From Anagrus nilaparvatae (Eukaryota; Arthropoda; Insecta; Hymenoptera; Mymaridae), in NCBI GenBank assembly GCA_022575985.1, contig JAKSXM010000142.1, forward strand, positions 4,340,001 to 4,404,000: a stretch of DNA of 64,000 nt. The letters run 5' to 3'. This document shows positions 37,124 through 50,639 of this stretch, piece after piece. The notes under the pieces are model-generated. The model searched no databases. It saw only the letters and a program-made list of their open reading frames with translations, and was not told where the DNA came from. How positions within the stretch are numbered: position 1 is the first letter of the stretch; each line of letters starts with the position of its first letter. Made by a program: the position numbers and the translations under genes.

Positions 37124-40100
37124 TTCATTTTTTTTTGGCGATTACTGTATTAGAAAATTTTATTTTGGTTATATATATAAAAAAATGAGAAAAAAGCGAT
37201 ATATATATATTTATATATTCTTTTTTGACTAAATTTATATGAATTTTAAATTTTTTATATATATATAGCATATATTTATGTGTAAATATTATTTTATCAT
37301 TATTTATTATCAGTATTATATTTTTATAAAAATATATATATATATAAAAAATTTTCTTTTTTAATATCCATTTTTTTTTTAAATATCGTTTTAAAAGTCC
37401 AAAATTAAATTTTCGTTTGAAATTTCTGTTCGCCATTTTTAGATAAAATTATTTTTTTTTTTTTACTTGTATTCTAACTAAATTATGATGATGAAAAATT
37501 TTTTTTTCACATTCTTGTGAATTATTTACTTTTTTTCACCATGTATATAAATATATACGTGTGTGTGTGTCTATTATTATTAAATTTAACCTTGTTATTA
37601 TATAAATAACTATTGGTTTAAAATAAAAGAAACGAAGACATAAATAACATTCTTATTAATTAATTTTAGCAAAAAAATATTTTTTTATACTTCAAATTTT
37701 TTTTATTTTTTCGATATAACAATCGTAAAAATAAAAAAAAATTTTGAAAAAAAAATATCATCTTAATATATATTATTTTCTATTTTTTTTTTTGGCATAT
37801 TAACCAAAAAAAAAATGAAGAAGAAGAAATGGGTTGTTAAAAAAATCATGTTAAAAAGCTAATTACAATGTAGGTGTTTGTAAAAATTTATTCTAACATA
37901 TTAAAACTACATACCGGAAGTCGAAAATCATCTTTTTTTTTTTTTGAAAAAAAGAATACAATTAGACACATAACAGGTAAAAAAAGTAAGAATTCGAAAA
38001 GAGAATTGATATTTTAGTAAATTTTTTTGTATTTCTTCATCGTAATTTTTTTGAATACAATTTTTGTGTATCTAAAAATAAAAAATGTAATTTTTGTACA
38101 AACTAATTAATTTATTAAAAAAAAAAGACTTATTTAATTTATTACCAATGTGTAAATGTATTAAGAGCCAAATTATTAATTTATCCGCAAATTTATTTAA
38201 ATTAATCAAATTACCGTCCTTAATGTAAATTTTCTATGTAAAAAAGATAAAAAATTATTTATTTATATTGACTTTAGAAATCTAATTATTATTAATTGTA
38301 CATTTTTATTTGTATATAAAAATTACATGTACATTGACATTTTTACATGTGATGATTCGAAGAATTGCGGAATTTCAAAATCTGAGCTTTTTTTAGTATC
38401 TTTTAGTCAAATTTTTTATAGAAAGTTTTTTATGGTTAATTTTCAGTTTTAATTTTTTAAATACCTAAAATTTTAACTTAAATTTTTTTTTTCTTTTTTT
38501 TTGAAATTAATTTATTTTTATGACTGAAAATTGTTTTACTTAGTGCAAAATTAAAGACATATAAGATAATTATAGTTTTTTAAACTATTTAACAAGCAAA
38601 GTTTTTATACAGATTTTTCACTCAAAAAAAAAAAAGAAAAAAAATTTAAATTAAAATTGATTTTTTTAAAGTTAAGATTTTTTTTTAAAGAAAGCTCTCT
38701 AAATATTATATCAAAAATTAAAACGCTTAATAGTAATAATGTCTATAGTTGAATATTGCATAGAAAAAATGTTAACTGCAATGATTCCGGTATAAAAAAA
38801 TGTTCCTTATTAAAAAAATTTTAAATTGAGATTTTATCTGAATTTCTCAATTATTTGGTACGCTGTTTAGAAAAGTGCCTTGGATTCATAATTTTTTTTT
38901 GTAAAATCACCAAAAATTGGGACCATTAGAAAAAAATATGTGAAATCAAAATTAAAAAAAATTTGACAGTTTTTTTTGACCTTCTCAAATTTTCTTCTAA
39001 CTACCCCAATTTTTTCTGATTTTACAAAAAAAAAATTAAAAAATCCAAATCCACTTTTACCAAACAGTCTATTTTTAATGTAAATGTCCATTAATATTAA
39101 ATGTATGAAAAAAAATTAAATAATTTTAATTTATAAAAAAAGTAAAAAAATTTTTTAATATATATATAAATGTTTAAATAAAGCAGAAGCAAAAAAAGTC
39201 ATACTATAAAAAATTGTACATATATAAATGTCTTTAAAATTTTAGTGGGGCATGGGAGGGGGGAAATGGGGTAAATCAAATTTTTGAAGAAAAAAGTTGT
39301 ATGTATGTAATTTATATGTTTTTGTATATAATGATATATAATTCTGAAAAATATAAATCAATTAATATATATTTTAAGTTATTATATATGTAAATGTGAA
39401 TATTATTATTATTATTATTGTATTTATAAAAATATTAAGTTATATAAAAATTGTATAATAATAAACCAAAGACCGTTCAGCATCTCTCTATATGAAAATA
39501 AATATTATTCAAAATAATTAAAAAATTGACTCTTTTTATTAATCCTTGAAGTTAATAATATAATACATTAATAAACAAGAAGAAGAAAAAAAAGGTACGC
39601 AAATAATATAAGATAAAGTCTTATTATTATATTTTTACATATTATTTGAGACGAAACGCGTGCTTAGTACCATTTTTACCTCACGACTATGAACATTTAT
39701 TTACTTTATCTTTTAGCTCGTTGTCATCAGTATTTTTTCTTTTTTATTTTTTCTCATCATCTTCTTTTATATGTATTTTACTTTCACATCAAGTGTGTGT
39801 TTAGGGATACTGACCTGACATTTCACATATATAAAAGTGCGCAAATCATCATTTACTTGGTGTATAATATTATGTATTTTTTTTTCTATACTTTAAACAC
39901 CTACACATAAAATAAATATGTATGCACTTGTAATTATAATAATGTTTTTACAATTATGCACGTACGATACTTGTAATATCCAGCATATTGTGTTTTAATT
40001 ATTTTTTATTCATAATATATGAAAAAGATAGTCAAACGTTTATAAACTGCTTTTTGTTATAAATTATTCTCGCAATCGAAATGACCACAAAACAGTATAA

Positions 40101-40370
40101 ATATAATGAATTATTAGAACCAAAATTAATTTATCATTCATACATTACCTGTAAACAAAAAATATTTTTAATTGATTGTCAATCTTATAATGTTGATTAA
40201 TTTTGTATCATGTTAAATATCCCCTAACCAATATATTATAGTCACTGATTATTATGCAGAGATTTCATAAATCTCAAAAAATTTTAAATTTGAAGCGGGT
40301 TACGTTTTTAAAATTTTCAAAAAGTTCAGACATATATGGTTTAGATATTTGAATTACTGAACGCCATCAG
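37124..40370. other. 3' flank of the helical-protein gene and intergenic DNA
   Basis: The 3' untranslated region starts here, but its end is uncertain because AATAAA hexamers are common in such DNA. Candidates are at 37622-37627 and near 39462-39500, where ATAATAAACC is followed by slightly more complex sequence. No other exon, RNA gene or named element was seen. Several TA and GT microsatellites are present near 37180-37350 and 37558-37572. Confidence 0.45.
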
Positions 40371-40371
40371 A

Positions 40372-41640
40372 TGTAGTCTATACGTCTATACACTGAGCTT
40401 CCGGGTCACTGATCACAAATTTTGAGATTTCTTCTAAAAGAAATTAGAGCTATACCCTTAAATTTTAGAAAGGGGTAGGTCAGGCATTATTAGGAAATGT
40501 TTGGAAAAATCAATGAAAAAAGTATCCAATTATATTGAAAAATGTTTGAAAATAATATTTTTTATGTAACTTTAAGTAAAATTCGTATACATTGAGGTCT
40601 CATATATTTTGGCCCTATTTACAACCCTTGAAAGGTGGATAGGGGTGGTACTCCAGTCAAAATACAGGTTTGGTTGTATTATCACTGACGAACACCAGAT
40701 TTGTTCTACTCTAGGTTTTTAACATGGAACATGTTCATTGGATGGGGTATTTGAAAAAGTTTGGCTCGGCAGGGTGGGGGGGGGGGTGAAAAATTGACGT
40801 CTTTAGGGAGGGGGGGGTGAAATCGACTTAGAATATTTTCGATTTAGGGACTTAGAATAATTTGAAGTGGGAGTCAAGACCTGATCAGACCCTGATAACA
40901 ACAACAACTTAGAATACTTTAAGTTTAAGGACCTAGGATAGTATATATTTCAGGATTTATTGTAATTTCGGTTTTTGGATTTATTACTATTATGAGTAAA
41001 CATGTTCCATGCTCGTTAGTTGTGTAGTTACACAAACCGGTTATAAATTTTGGCTCGCTGAACACAAAAATCGGAGCCTTTGGCAGAGAAATTGGGGCTT
41101 CACCCTTAAATTTGCAAAAACTACCCCCAAAAAGGGGTTTTTTTTTACATATTCGCATTTTGAGCATTCAGATTTGCACCATACGGGTTTTTTGGGTCGC
41201 TGATCAATAATTTCGACTTCTTTTTCATAAATAATTAAAATTTCATCCCTAAATTGGTTAAAACTACCCCAAAAAGAGGGTGTTTTTGCTATTTTCGTAC
41301 TTTTAGCATCCAGGATATGCCCATATAGGTTTTTTGGGTCGCTAATCAAAAATTTTCACTCCTTTTTCATAAGTAATTAAAATTTTATCCTTAAAATAGC
41401 TAGGACTAACCCTAAAAGGGGTGTTTTTGCTATTTTTGCACTTTAAGCATCCAAAATACGTTCTTATACGTTTTTTGGGCCGCAAATCAAGAATTTCGAC
41501 TTCTTTTTCATAAATATATTTCATAATAATTATATAAATTTACATAAAAAATATTATTTTCAAACATTTTTCAATATAATTGGATACTTTTTTCATTGAT
41601 TTTTCCAAACATTTCCTAATAATGCCTGACCTACCCCTTT
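40372..41640. mobile_element. Composite GGGTCACTGA-family block bounded by perfect 101-bp inverted repeats
   Basis: The arms at 40469-40569 and 41540-41640 are reverse complements with no mismatch that I can find. They begin AAAGGGGTAGGTCAGGCATT and end TTTTTTATGTAA. Between them lie two parts of a GGGTCACTGA-family element. One is the TACTCCAGTCAAAATAC end at about 40651 and the CGAACACCAGATTTG arm. The other is a series of units with ACTACCCCCAAAAAGGGG and GGTTTTTTGGGTCGCTGATC at 41050-41500. The two parts are separated by the CATGGAACATGTT element at 40717-41045. The interior is much more diverged than the arms. Confidence 0.8.
40717..41045. mobile_element. CATGGAACATGTT-family element nested in a GGGTCACTGA element
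   Basis: It starts TTTTTAACATGGAACATGTT and contains runs of 9 or more G and the repeated GGGACTTAGAATAAT words. It ends AAACATGTTCCATGCTCGTT, then AACCGGTTATAAAT. The host sequence stops at CTCTAGGTTTTT before it and resumes TTTTGGCTCGCTGAAC after it. The insertion therefore split the conserved core of the host and duplicated some of a T-run. Confidence 0.85.
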
Positions 41641-41925
41641 CACCCCCGTTTTTAGGGTATTTTTAAGGGTTGAAGATGAAAACTAATGTCAGATTCTGAA
41701 AGAGCATGAAACTTTACTATGAGGATGAACTTTTTAGCCACTTATCTATACGGGAATATACTTATTTTTGCTCATCCAAAACTCTCCGCCCCGACGTTAA
41801 CGAGTTAACATGTTGATTGAAAAATAATTTTTTGCAGAGCTGTGGCAACTGTGTAACTGATGGTAAGAGTAATTATGGTGAATCTATGATTTGAGATTAA
41901 ACACATAATGAATGATGGTAAAAGT

Positions 41926-42512
41926 ATTTTTAACATGGAACATGTTTATAGGTAGGAGGGTACTTCAAGCATGTCATTTGGGGGTGGGGGGTCAAATGTG
42001 CCATATTTAGGGAGGGGGTAAAATAGAATTAGAATAATATTCGATTTAGGGACTTAGAATAGCTTCGATAAAGGAGTATAGAATTGTAAGGATTTTAAGA
42101 GCTAAAAGTTTTCTTTTTGCTTAAAATTATAAAGGCTTCAAGATTCAAAATATAAATTTAAACATATTCCATGTCCGTTGGTTGTGAGTTTATAAACCGG
42201 TTGTAAGTATTTTAATATGGTTCATTTTCATAGAGAGGGGTACCCGGAAAAGTCCCTTGTGGTAGGAATGGTGGGTTAAATGGACTTAGTATTTTTGATT
42301 TAGGGACTTAAAATAATTTAGATGTAGTGACTTAGAATAATTTTGATTTAGAGATTTGATATACTTTAGATTTATGAACTTAGAATAAATTGAATTTAGG
42401 GACTTATAATTTTGGTTCTAGGGCTTACAGTTAAGGTATATAAAACTGTTATAAGCGAACATATTACAAGCTCGTTGGTCGTGTTAACTTGCAAACGAGT
42501 TCTAAGTTTTTT
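41926..42512. mobile_element. Two adjacent CATGGAACATGTT-family copies
   Basis: The first copy runs from TTTTAACATGGAACATGTTT (41927) to the ATTCCATGTCCGTTGGTTGT end near 42205. The second starts with TTTTAATATGGTTCATTTTC (about 42211) and ends near 42512 with CAAGCTCGTTGGTCGTG and GAGTTCTAAG. Both hold multiple GATTTAGGGACTTAGAATAA-type words. The second copy has lost the perfect end palindrome. Confidence 0.75.
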
Positions 42513-44639
42513 GTATAAAATTACTTTTTCAATTTATTAGAAATTAGTTGCATCAAAAAAACATATAAGAAATAATTGGGGATTTTTAAAATAAATAAAA
42601 GTCAAAATTGATCACGGTCCAATATATTCGCAAAAGTATAAAAACTAAAAAACGCGTTTAGAAACATTAATCTATAATTGTATCCAATTACAGTATACTC
42701 ATTAATAAATTAGTTAGTTCTGTAAAGTAGATAAAACACGAATATACACAGACAGATTGAACTAGCGCGTGCTTTTGTCGTGCCTGATGGTATAAAACGT
42801 GGTTTTGTTAATGATACGAAAGGTGTCAATGTTTTATCTAGACATAATATGTAAATTAAGATTTTATAAGAGACGAACAAGTGTTAGTAAAAGATAATCG
42901 TAAACTGATAATTTTTTTTTTAATTTATATAGTTTTAAGATAAAATTTTAAAAAATGCGAAAAAATTAATAGACTAATAAAAAAAAGTTTGTATAATATT
43001 TGGCTTCTATATTACATTCGAATATGTGTAAATTTAAATACAGTATTGAAAAAAATGAAGAGGATGTTTAACAGTTGTTTAAGAGGACTCGTGAATACAG
43101 TAATATGAGAAGGGTTATGTAATAAAATTTATATAAATTAGTTGGAATGTATTTTGTGGTTTTATATAAAGATTAAGATTTTCAGTCACCTTTTTTTCTC
43201 GTTTTATTGGTCGTTATAATGTAATACAACTATATTAGTCATGTTCAAATTAAAGATATTTAAAAAATTTTTAACCTACCTTGTTAAACGTTAAATTTAT
43301 AATCTTTTTATATTAGCCTAATAAATACAAAAAAAATTTAATTATGTCTGCTGAATTTTTTAGGATTTCTATGTTCTGTTCGAGAAAAACATTAATTTTT
43401 AATTTTTGGACCTAATTTAGATAAAATTAGGTATATAATTTTTTTTGGTCATTAAATTAATTTTTGAAAAAAGTACTTAGTGAATGGTATATTGTAACAT
43501 CAAAGTTCCAAAGAAGAGTTTTTTTGGTGAAGCTAAGAAATTTTATAGGAGTTCGTTTTTATTATTTTGGTTTATTTTTTCTGAAAGAATTTGATAGAAA
43601 GATTTTGATACTTTCTTGATCCAAAATAAGGAAAATTTTTGCCAAATTCATTAAATATACTGCTTTGGGGTTTTTACCTAGGAAAACTTGATTTATTTTC
43701 AGTTTTTTATGGTTTTAAAGCTAGCTATGTTAAAAATTTTTTTGATACTAAATACCCCAATTCGCAGAAGTAAAATGCAAAGCTAAATAAAATTTTCAAT
43801 TTGATTTTATTTGGCAGGAGATTTTTTGGTGCAAAATTAATTCTTTATTTCGTTAATATAAGAAGCACATAATTAAAGAGGCTAAAGATTTGTGTAATTT
43901 GACGTAATTTAAAAATAAATAGGTTCACTAAATACATACGTGTAAATATGAATAAAAAAGTCGTTGTTTATACAACTTTTTAACCGCGAAGATATGACTC
44001 AAAACATAATACAAAAATCCTAGACATAAGGGACAAAAGTACGACGAGGACATGTATAATTATAAAAAAAAGCATACACAAACACATACACAAAGACATT
44101 TCATGGTCCTTGAGAAGAGAAACATACATATAGAGTTGGTGTCGTTGTCGGCAGGTAAAGGTTACAAGAAACGATTGGATCTCTTCTCTCTTCTTGTGTA
44201 TAAAGCGGCAAATTTGCTTCTTTCTATGAATGAAATCCGTGAGAAGACCAACGAACGTATATTATATCTTTATAAAAAAAAAGGAAAAAAAAAATTCGTC
44301 TCGAAAACTATGAATGGAGATATGGGAAAAACTTGTTGATGATGAGTAAACGCACATAATAAAAAAATTATTTATCTTTTTTGAAGGAAAAAAAAAGTAT
44401 ATTGTACAAAAATTAATGTTGACATTTATTATTAAATTCTCATTTTTTAGTTTCTTTTCATTCACTAAATTAAGAAAAAAAAAATGTTGAGTGTTAGTTT
44501 AATTTATGTATTATTAGTTTTCTAATATACAACCAATATCTGTAATTATTAAAAAAAGTTTTGCATATAAAAAGTGCATATCTTATAAGGATCTCCATCT
44601 CGAGAGGAGAAGTGTATAACCTAAGACGCCTCGCCCTCT

Positions 44640-44647
44640 TGACGTCA
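44640..44647. promoter_or_regulatory. CRE-like octamer in a unique G+C-richer patch
   Basis: The palindrome TGACGTCA is the consensus site of CREB/ATF bZIP proteins. It occurs within about 120 bp of non-repetitive sequence of unusual composition. A chance match is possible, and no transcript start is proven nearby. Confidence 0.2.
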
Positions 44648-45535
44648 TTGGGACTCATCTAAAAGAAGGAGTTGAAGTAGGTTGGCGCTTATATTCAACA
44701 TTTTTACTTCCCTTTATTTTTAAATCTTTCTGTGTGTGTCATCAAAAATCTTTGCAAAATCATCATTACTAAAAATTACAGAATGTAAAAATTGAGTATT
44801 TTAAAAATTTATTTCTTTCCTGTTTTAATTAATTTTTCTATCATGTAAAAAATTTTACGTTACAATGAATTTGTTTAGTTTTTTATTTTTTCGTTGCTTG
44901 AGAATTCCTAGGCATTCCCAATAAGCAAAATATTTCGGCTTTCTGTCTTTATGTTCTTTCAGAAAATAAGAGGTCTCGTTGTAATTAGGACAGTGCGCCC
45001 GCATATATAAAACATTGGCTATCCTGTCTTTTTTTTAAGCCTTCCCTTTTTACTACTTATATTTCTTATATTCGTTTATAAGTGTCAGTCGAACCTTCGA
45101 ATTTTTAGTGTCTTCTAGTTAAGCCCTCCGGTGTTTTTGGCGACTGCAGAAATATATACATTTATATTTACAAAAGCACATGAGAATATATAAAGTTTTG
45201 AGACCAAAAAAAAAATGCGTATATTTAGACTACATTCTTATTAGTGACCCGCGAGACAACTCTTCCAATAATCGCATGAAACAAAAGAGATAGAAAAAAA
45301 GAATTCTCTTCTTTTTCAATATTTTTTTTTAAACATAGCCCTTTATACTTTTTCAATAATAGAAAATTGCGAGGTTTTAGATCAAAAAATATTTTTTTTT
45401 CTGCATATAAGAGGTTATTAGAATTTTTTTTATTATCAAGTATATATTTAAAAAAATTCCAATAGAACGTATTTTTTGCTTTTTTGGAGATATTATTAAA
45501 TTTATAACAATAAATGCAAATAATTCAATTATATT

Positions 45536-45557
45536 AAAAAAAAAAAAAAAAAAAAAT
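45536..45557. repeat. Run of 22 A
   Basis: This uninterrupted A run is the longest homopolymer noticed. A 21-A run lies at 22797-22817. No retrotransposed sequence is recognisable upstream of either. Confidence 0.95.
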
Positions 45558-46007
45558 CAAAGATATGAATACCTTTTTTGATACTTTTTTTTTCTTTTTG
45601 CTTGGCTTGTGATTATTTTGAGTTTAGGGAACTTTTAGAGTATAATTATTATGATATTCCCTCTAATTATTATTAATTTTAAACTTGAAGAATTTTTATA
45701 TAACTCAAATTTTAAATTTTAAAATAACATATAATTTTTTTTTTGGGCTTTTTTTTAAGGTACGATTGCAGATAAATATTTTTCTTCAAAATTATTATTT
45801 TTGGTATTTGATATTAACTAACTCGGGTTAAATATATTTACAAAAATACTTTGTTTTTTGCATGGCGTGAATTTTTCAGGGTTACATTGTTAATTTTTGC
45901 CAATTGCAGTTTGTTTAGAATGTGCATGTGGAAAGGGGTCTTAAAGATTCAGGAAAACTTTAAAAATTAACAGATTTTTGCAAAAAAATTTAAAAAAAAT
46001 AAATTTT

Positions 46008-46134
46008 TTTACGACCCTTATGGCAATAAAAAGAGAATGCCCCAAATCGTAGTTTACCATCTTTGGCTTCGCCTCCGAGGATAATTTACGTACGATTTAG
46101 GCCATTTTTTTATTTTTCTTGCCATGCGTCGTAA
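46008..46134. mobile_element. Small palindromic MITE (TTTACGRC family), complete copy
   Basis: The ends are TTTACGACCCTTATGGCAA and TTGCCATGCGTCGTAA in inverted orientation. The inner arms are CCCCAAATCGTA and TACGATTTAGGCC. The centre is a G+C-rich apex GGCTTCGCCTCCGAGG. It has no coding capacity. Confidence 0.75.
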
Positions 46135-46139
46135 TATGC

Positions 46140-49100
46140 TATTATCTTTTTTTGCGTTAGAAAACCTGTAAAATAACCTAAACCTATAATAACTTAGGTT
46201 TTCTGAGCTACAAATCCGGGATTAAGTTAGTATTCAGATAGCAAAAATGCATTTTTTCAGCACAAACGAATTTTGTACAAAATTTTTTGAGATTCTAAAC
46301 CCATGGGCATAAAAATTTTTAATATTATCATAGAAAGCCTTCCAGGAAAAAGCATTGAAAAAACTCTGGGGTATTGATTGACCTATGGAGTATTAACTTT
46401 CAGTCCAGAGGTACAAAAACCTGCTAAGTAATACTGTGATATAGGCAAGGCTTGAAACGTAGCTTGCGTAAATTCACAAGTATTTGAGCAAATCTTTTCA
46501 TTTCTTTTTTTATCATAAAATTATTTAAAAAAAAAAAATATAATTTATAAGATTCTTTAAAATCCTGAAAAACAATTTTAAATACTCACATGTTAGTAAT
46601 CTCAAAAAAAAAAAATCAATAAATTATCGTATATCATGGTATATAAATAAAACCACAAATATTTACATTTATAATAAAAAAAATTTTTTCTTAAATAAAA
46701 TATTTCATAGATTATTTTTTTATTTACTGTTTTAATAAATTTCGCACATTTTACGTATTAGTTATGCTTTAAAATTCTCACAAAAAAAAAAACTTGAGTT
46801 ACAAATATAGGTATAAACATGGCTATATTTTAATAATGACAAAATTCATCGATCGATCTTTTTATTATTATTATATATTGCTGACGTTATATGGACATAT
46901 GGACACGCTTATAATATAAATTTACATTTTTAACATATTTTTTTCTTCCTTCATTCTTCTTCTGTATACTAGTATTCTTCTTCTTTGTATGTAACCGCGA
47001 GTTTCTATTGTAACATTTATTATTACATTTCAATAAATAAATTTTTTTTTCGATCAATTTAGTCTTTCTCACCAATTTTTTAAATATAATCACAAGTTCT
47101 ATTTGTAATATCTCACGGTCAAGATCGATATCTCTCAATCTCGTCTTTCTACATTTTATCTCACGTTTCCTCTTCCTTATTATATTTTGAAAGGCTTCAT
47201 TTTTTCCTTTAATAAATATCCTGTGATTCTATAAATATATATTAATTTTTAAAAACAAGTAAATCATAGAGCATAACATAATATACTTTTACGACTAATT
47301 TGAGGTACTTAATTATAATAAGCTGCTGGGAATAATATGTGTGAATGATTATTTGGGTATAATTGTGTTCCACCTTGTAACCCATAAATTAGTTTTTGAA
47401 TACATAAATAATATTCAAAACATAGATATTGCTTGTAATAAACTACTTGTTTTTGTAAAAGTAGGGTGACTTGTACAATTTTAACTACATTTTAAAAAAT
47501 ATTTTACAAACTTTTACTACCCGGATTGTTAATTTAGTATGGTGAATACTTGGGAAAGATTTTTTACAGCTTAAAAAATTATTTTTAAAAGTTGCAGAAA
47601 ATAAGAGTCTCCAAAAAAATCTAAAATATATTTGAACCTAATTCTCTAGAGGGAATTTTCGACTTACAATTTTTTTATGTATTTTATGACGTTCCAAATA
47701 AAAAAATGACAGCTGAATTATGAAGTCACGTACACCTAAATTTTAACTCTCATTTCACTTTCCCCTCTCATTTTCGTAACCATTTTAATATCACTTCCTT
47801 CCTCCTTGTTTTCTTGCTTGTTTCTGACTTTTTTACCCTTTTGATTTGCAGGTACTCCCTATAAACGTTTTTTAAATTAAAATTGTAAATTTTACTTTAA
47901 GAATACCAATATTAAAACAAAAATCAACTCAAATAAAATTCAGTTTCTGCCAACAGAATAGCAATCATTTTTTAATGAAGTGGTAGCCGGAGTTCAACAT
48001 TTTTGCCGCAATAAGATTTTTTTTCTTGTACCCTGTGACCTGAAATGACAATATTTTTAACAAATTTGAAAATTCACTAGAATTCTATAAAGGTTTTAGG
48101 GTATGACATTATAGTCTGCAACTGCTCAAAATATTTTTTATTTTTAACATTTTGTATGCATTTGAATCCGGGAGCTGATTTTGGCACAAAATTTCGGCTC
48201 CGAATTTTCACGTTTATTAAAAAATATTGAATTGTTGTAAAAATTGTATTGAAAATTTTATTATTTAAATGTATAAATAAAAATATTTTATTTATTTTTT
48301 AGTCTATTAGTCCTAAATTTGTATTGTGTAAATATACTTAAATTGTGAAAATTTAAATCTTGTCAAAAAAAAAAAATTTTAAATGGTAACGAAAAAATCA
48401 TTTTTTTAAGTCGACAATTTTGAATAGGAATAGTAAATTTTTATGCCTAACTTTCTTTTTTAAAGAATTATTTCCTTAGCATAGATATTGACGTTGTCCC
48501 TAGAGAATTATCGTCCTAAAAAGATTACCCCATCTTTTTAGGACGATAATTTTAAAGACTTACCCCAGTCTCATCAAATATATAAATTTTACATTCATGT
48601 GTTTGTATATAAATAATTGTCTTCATTTATGTACATGTGTGTATTGTTGTACATTGAGATTTAAAATACCAGTAGATCGACGTTGGTGGTTTATAGGATA
48701 GCTCTTCAAAGTCTTATAAAAGATCTTTTGCTTCTTATAGCTATTACCAAAGCGTTGGACACAGGTAACATGCGAATACTTGTAACCAAAAAAGAAACTA
48801 TATCAGAGAAAGAGTTTATATATAAATGTAACAGGAAACAAGAGTAAGCTTTGCAGAGTTGAATTTGTGTGTGTGTATGCGTTTGATAGTGTGTTTATTT
48901 TTTATATATTTTATTTTTTTGTTTGTTTTTAATTTCGCGTGTCCACCTTCACTTCCCTTATATCCTTGCTATACTGCATTCCAAAGGAAAGACAAAAACG
49001 TGACTTTGTTTCTTTGCGTGGATAATATGTAAATCAGAGACTGGCCAGTATGGTCACGATGTCGCGACCTCGGACGCGAATATCTCCCTTTGCTACTGAT

Positions 49101-50540
49101 CCTTTGCTCTTTTTTAATATAAATTTATATATATATATATATACTCATATATGCGATTCTTCTTAGTTATATTATACTTTTAGGCAGTTATATATGAGAA
49201 AGGAATGCATAAAAGTTGTTTGTAAGTGTAAGTTGCAACACTTGAATTACTTGATGTAAAATAAAAAAACCAACTTTATTCAATGATAATTTTTTTTTTG
49301 CTTTTTAAATAAAAATATATATCAACGTCACTTATTTAAACAATTTTTATATTTAAATTTATTTTCAAGAACAAAAAATGTCAAATAAAAATTATCGATA
49401 CGTGAAAAAAGTAGATAAAACATGAAATCAGTAGTTATATTCATTTCGAGCCTGATAAAAAATCTTTAACTTTCTAAAGATAAAGTCACCTGCGACCATA
49501 GATACATAAGGCATGCCTGCGATTAAAAATGCTTATAAATTAGTGAATGAAGTAAATTAGGAAGGGTTTTGTCTACCTTATTGTCGATTTAGAAATTACA
49601 TGCTAAGTCTTTTACACAAAACTTTGAAAAGCAGATGAATATGATTGGTAACTGATAGAATACAGGATAATCTTCAAAAGTTATTCCATCTATGTCGTGT
49701 ATAATCAGGAGATCACTCGAACCAGAAAACTAGGACCTGCTTTGCTTACTGAACCAGCAAAAGTTTATAAAGATACCTATAGTTTGTTACTCTTAGATTT
49801 TTAAATCTCTAAGAATTATGTTTGACCTAAGAATTTAATAAATATACCAAAAATTTCGGAAACTGTAATTTTGGTTTCTCACAGAGAAAATTTTTTATTT
49901 GTTTTAGATTAAATTATTCTTTTAAAATTACATAAAAACCCGATCTTTTAGTGCTTATTTAACTTTATGAATGTAATCCTTTAAAATTTGGTGCCGAAAC
50001 CCGGGATTTTATGATTTTTTTGAATGATTTAAAATTTTCAAGAGTAATTTAATATAAAAAATGTAATGAATATTAATTTTTGGATTAAAGGTATATTGCT
50101 ATTTCAAAAATAACATTTTTCTTCCTGCGAATTCTTAAATTAAAAAAAATTTTACAAGAGACTACTAAAACACTTTTCAGGAATAGATTAGGTTTTTATT
50201 TTATTAAAAACAAGATTACTTATGCCAGGATTCGAATTTATCACCCGGATATTTAAATAAATAGATTCCTTAAAAATCGATTTTGGAACAATGAAATCAT
50301 TATCTAGATCATTTGCTAGAAGACCATTATTTTTTATTCTGATGGAAAAAAATCCTCGTAAATCCGAATGCACTTTTTCTGAAAATTTTACCAAAAAGGT
50401 TTCTTAAAAAAAAAAATATTTTTAACGAATTTGATAGAACCATAATTTTAAAATTAATTTTCTTACTAGCAGGTTGAAAACACTTTTTTCGCTCCAAATT
50501 GCGATCGAAAAAAACACGTTTTCTCCCCCACTGAAAAAGA
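46140..50540. other. Gene-free stretch
   Basis: No exon or repeat family was identified apart from the perfect hairpin at 48506-48551. A G+C-richer patch at about 49020-49105 (around GATGTCGCGACCTCGGACGC) may be unique regulatory sequence. The open frames at 46887-47138 (minus) and 50188-50394 (minus) have no recognisable domain and no splice partners. Confidence 0.4.
48506..48551. other. Perfect 20-bp hairpin with a 6-base loop
   Basis: The left arm 48506-48525 ends in TCGTCCTAAAAAGAT. The loop is TACCCC, and the right arm 48532-48551 begins ATCTTTTTAGGACGA. All 20 positions pair. It does not resemble the surrounding MITEs and has no TA-flanked ends. It may be a tiny foldback or a transcribed hairpin; the loop and arm are shorter than usual for an animal microRNA precursor. 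Confidence 0.8.
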
Positions 50541-50544
50541 AAAA

Positions 50545-50630
50545 TTGCACTTTAGGAACAAAAAAAGAATACCCCAGATCGCAGTTAATCGTACGATCTA
50601 GGCCATTCTGTTTTATCGCTTGCTTGGTTG
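50545..50630. mobile_element. Small palindromic MITE (TTTACGRC family), degenerate copy
   Basis: The inner arms ACCCCAGATCGCAGTTAATC and GATCTAGGCCATT face each other, as in the copy at 46008. The outer ends are diverged. Confidence 0.5.
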
Positions 50631-50639
50631 AAAATTTAC

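Larger units (their letters stand above)
42515..46000. other. Gene-free stretch with G+C-richer unique patches
   Basis: No exon was found. Two patches stand out from the surrounding DNA. The one at 44585-44710 includes a perfect CRE-type octamer TGACGTCA at 44640-44647. The one at 44930-45140 contains a TATA-like GCATATATAAAAC near 45002 and an insect initiator-like TCAGTC at 45085-45090. These could be regulatory, or non-coding exons of a neighbouring gene. Nothing in the window shows what they serve. Confidence 0.3.

Noticed and set aside
50188..50394. Minus-strand frame of 68 codons
   Set aside because: It has no recognised domain, no matching exon nearby, and composition close to other chance frames. 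I could not support it as a gene.
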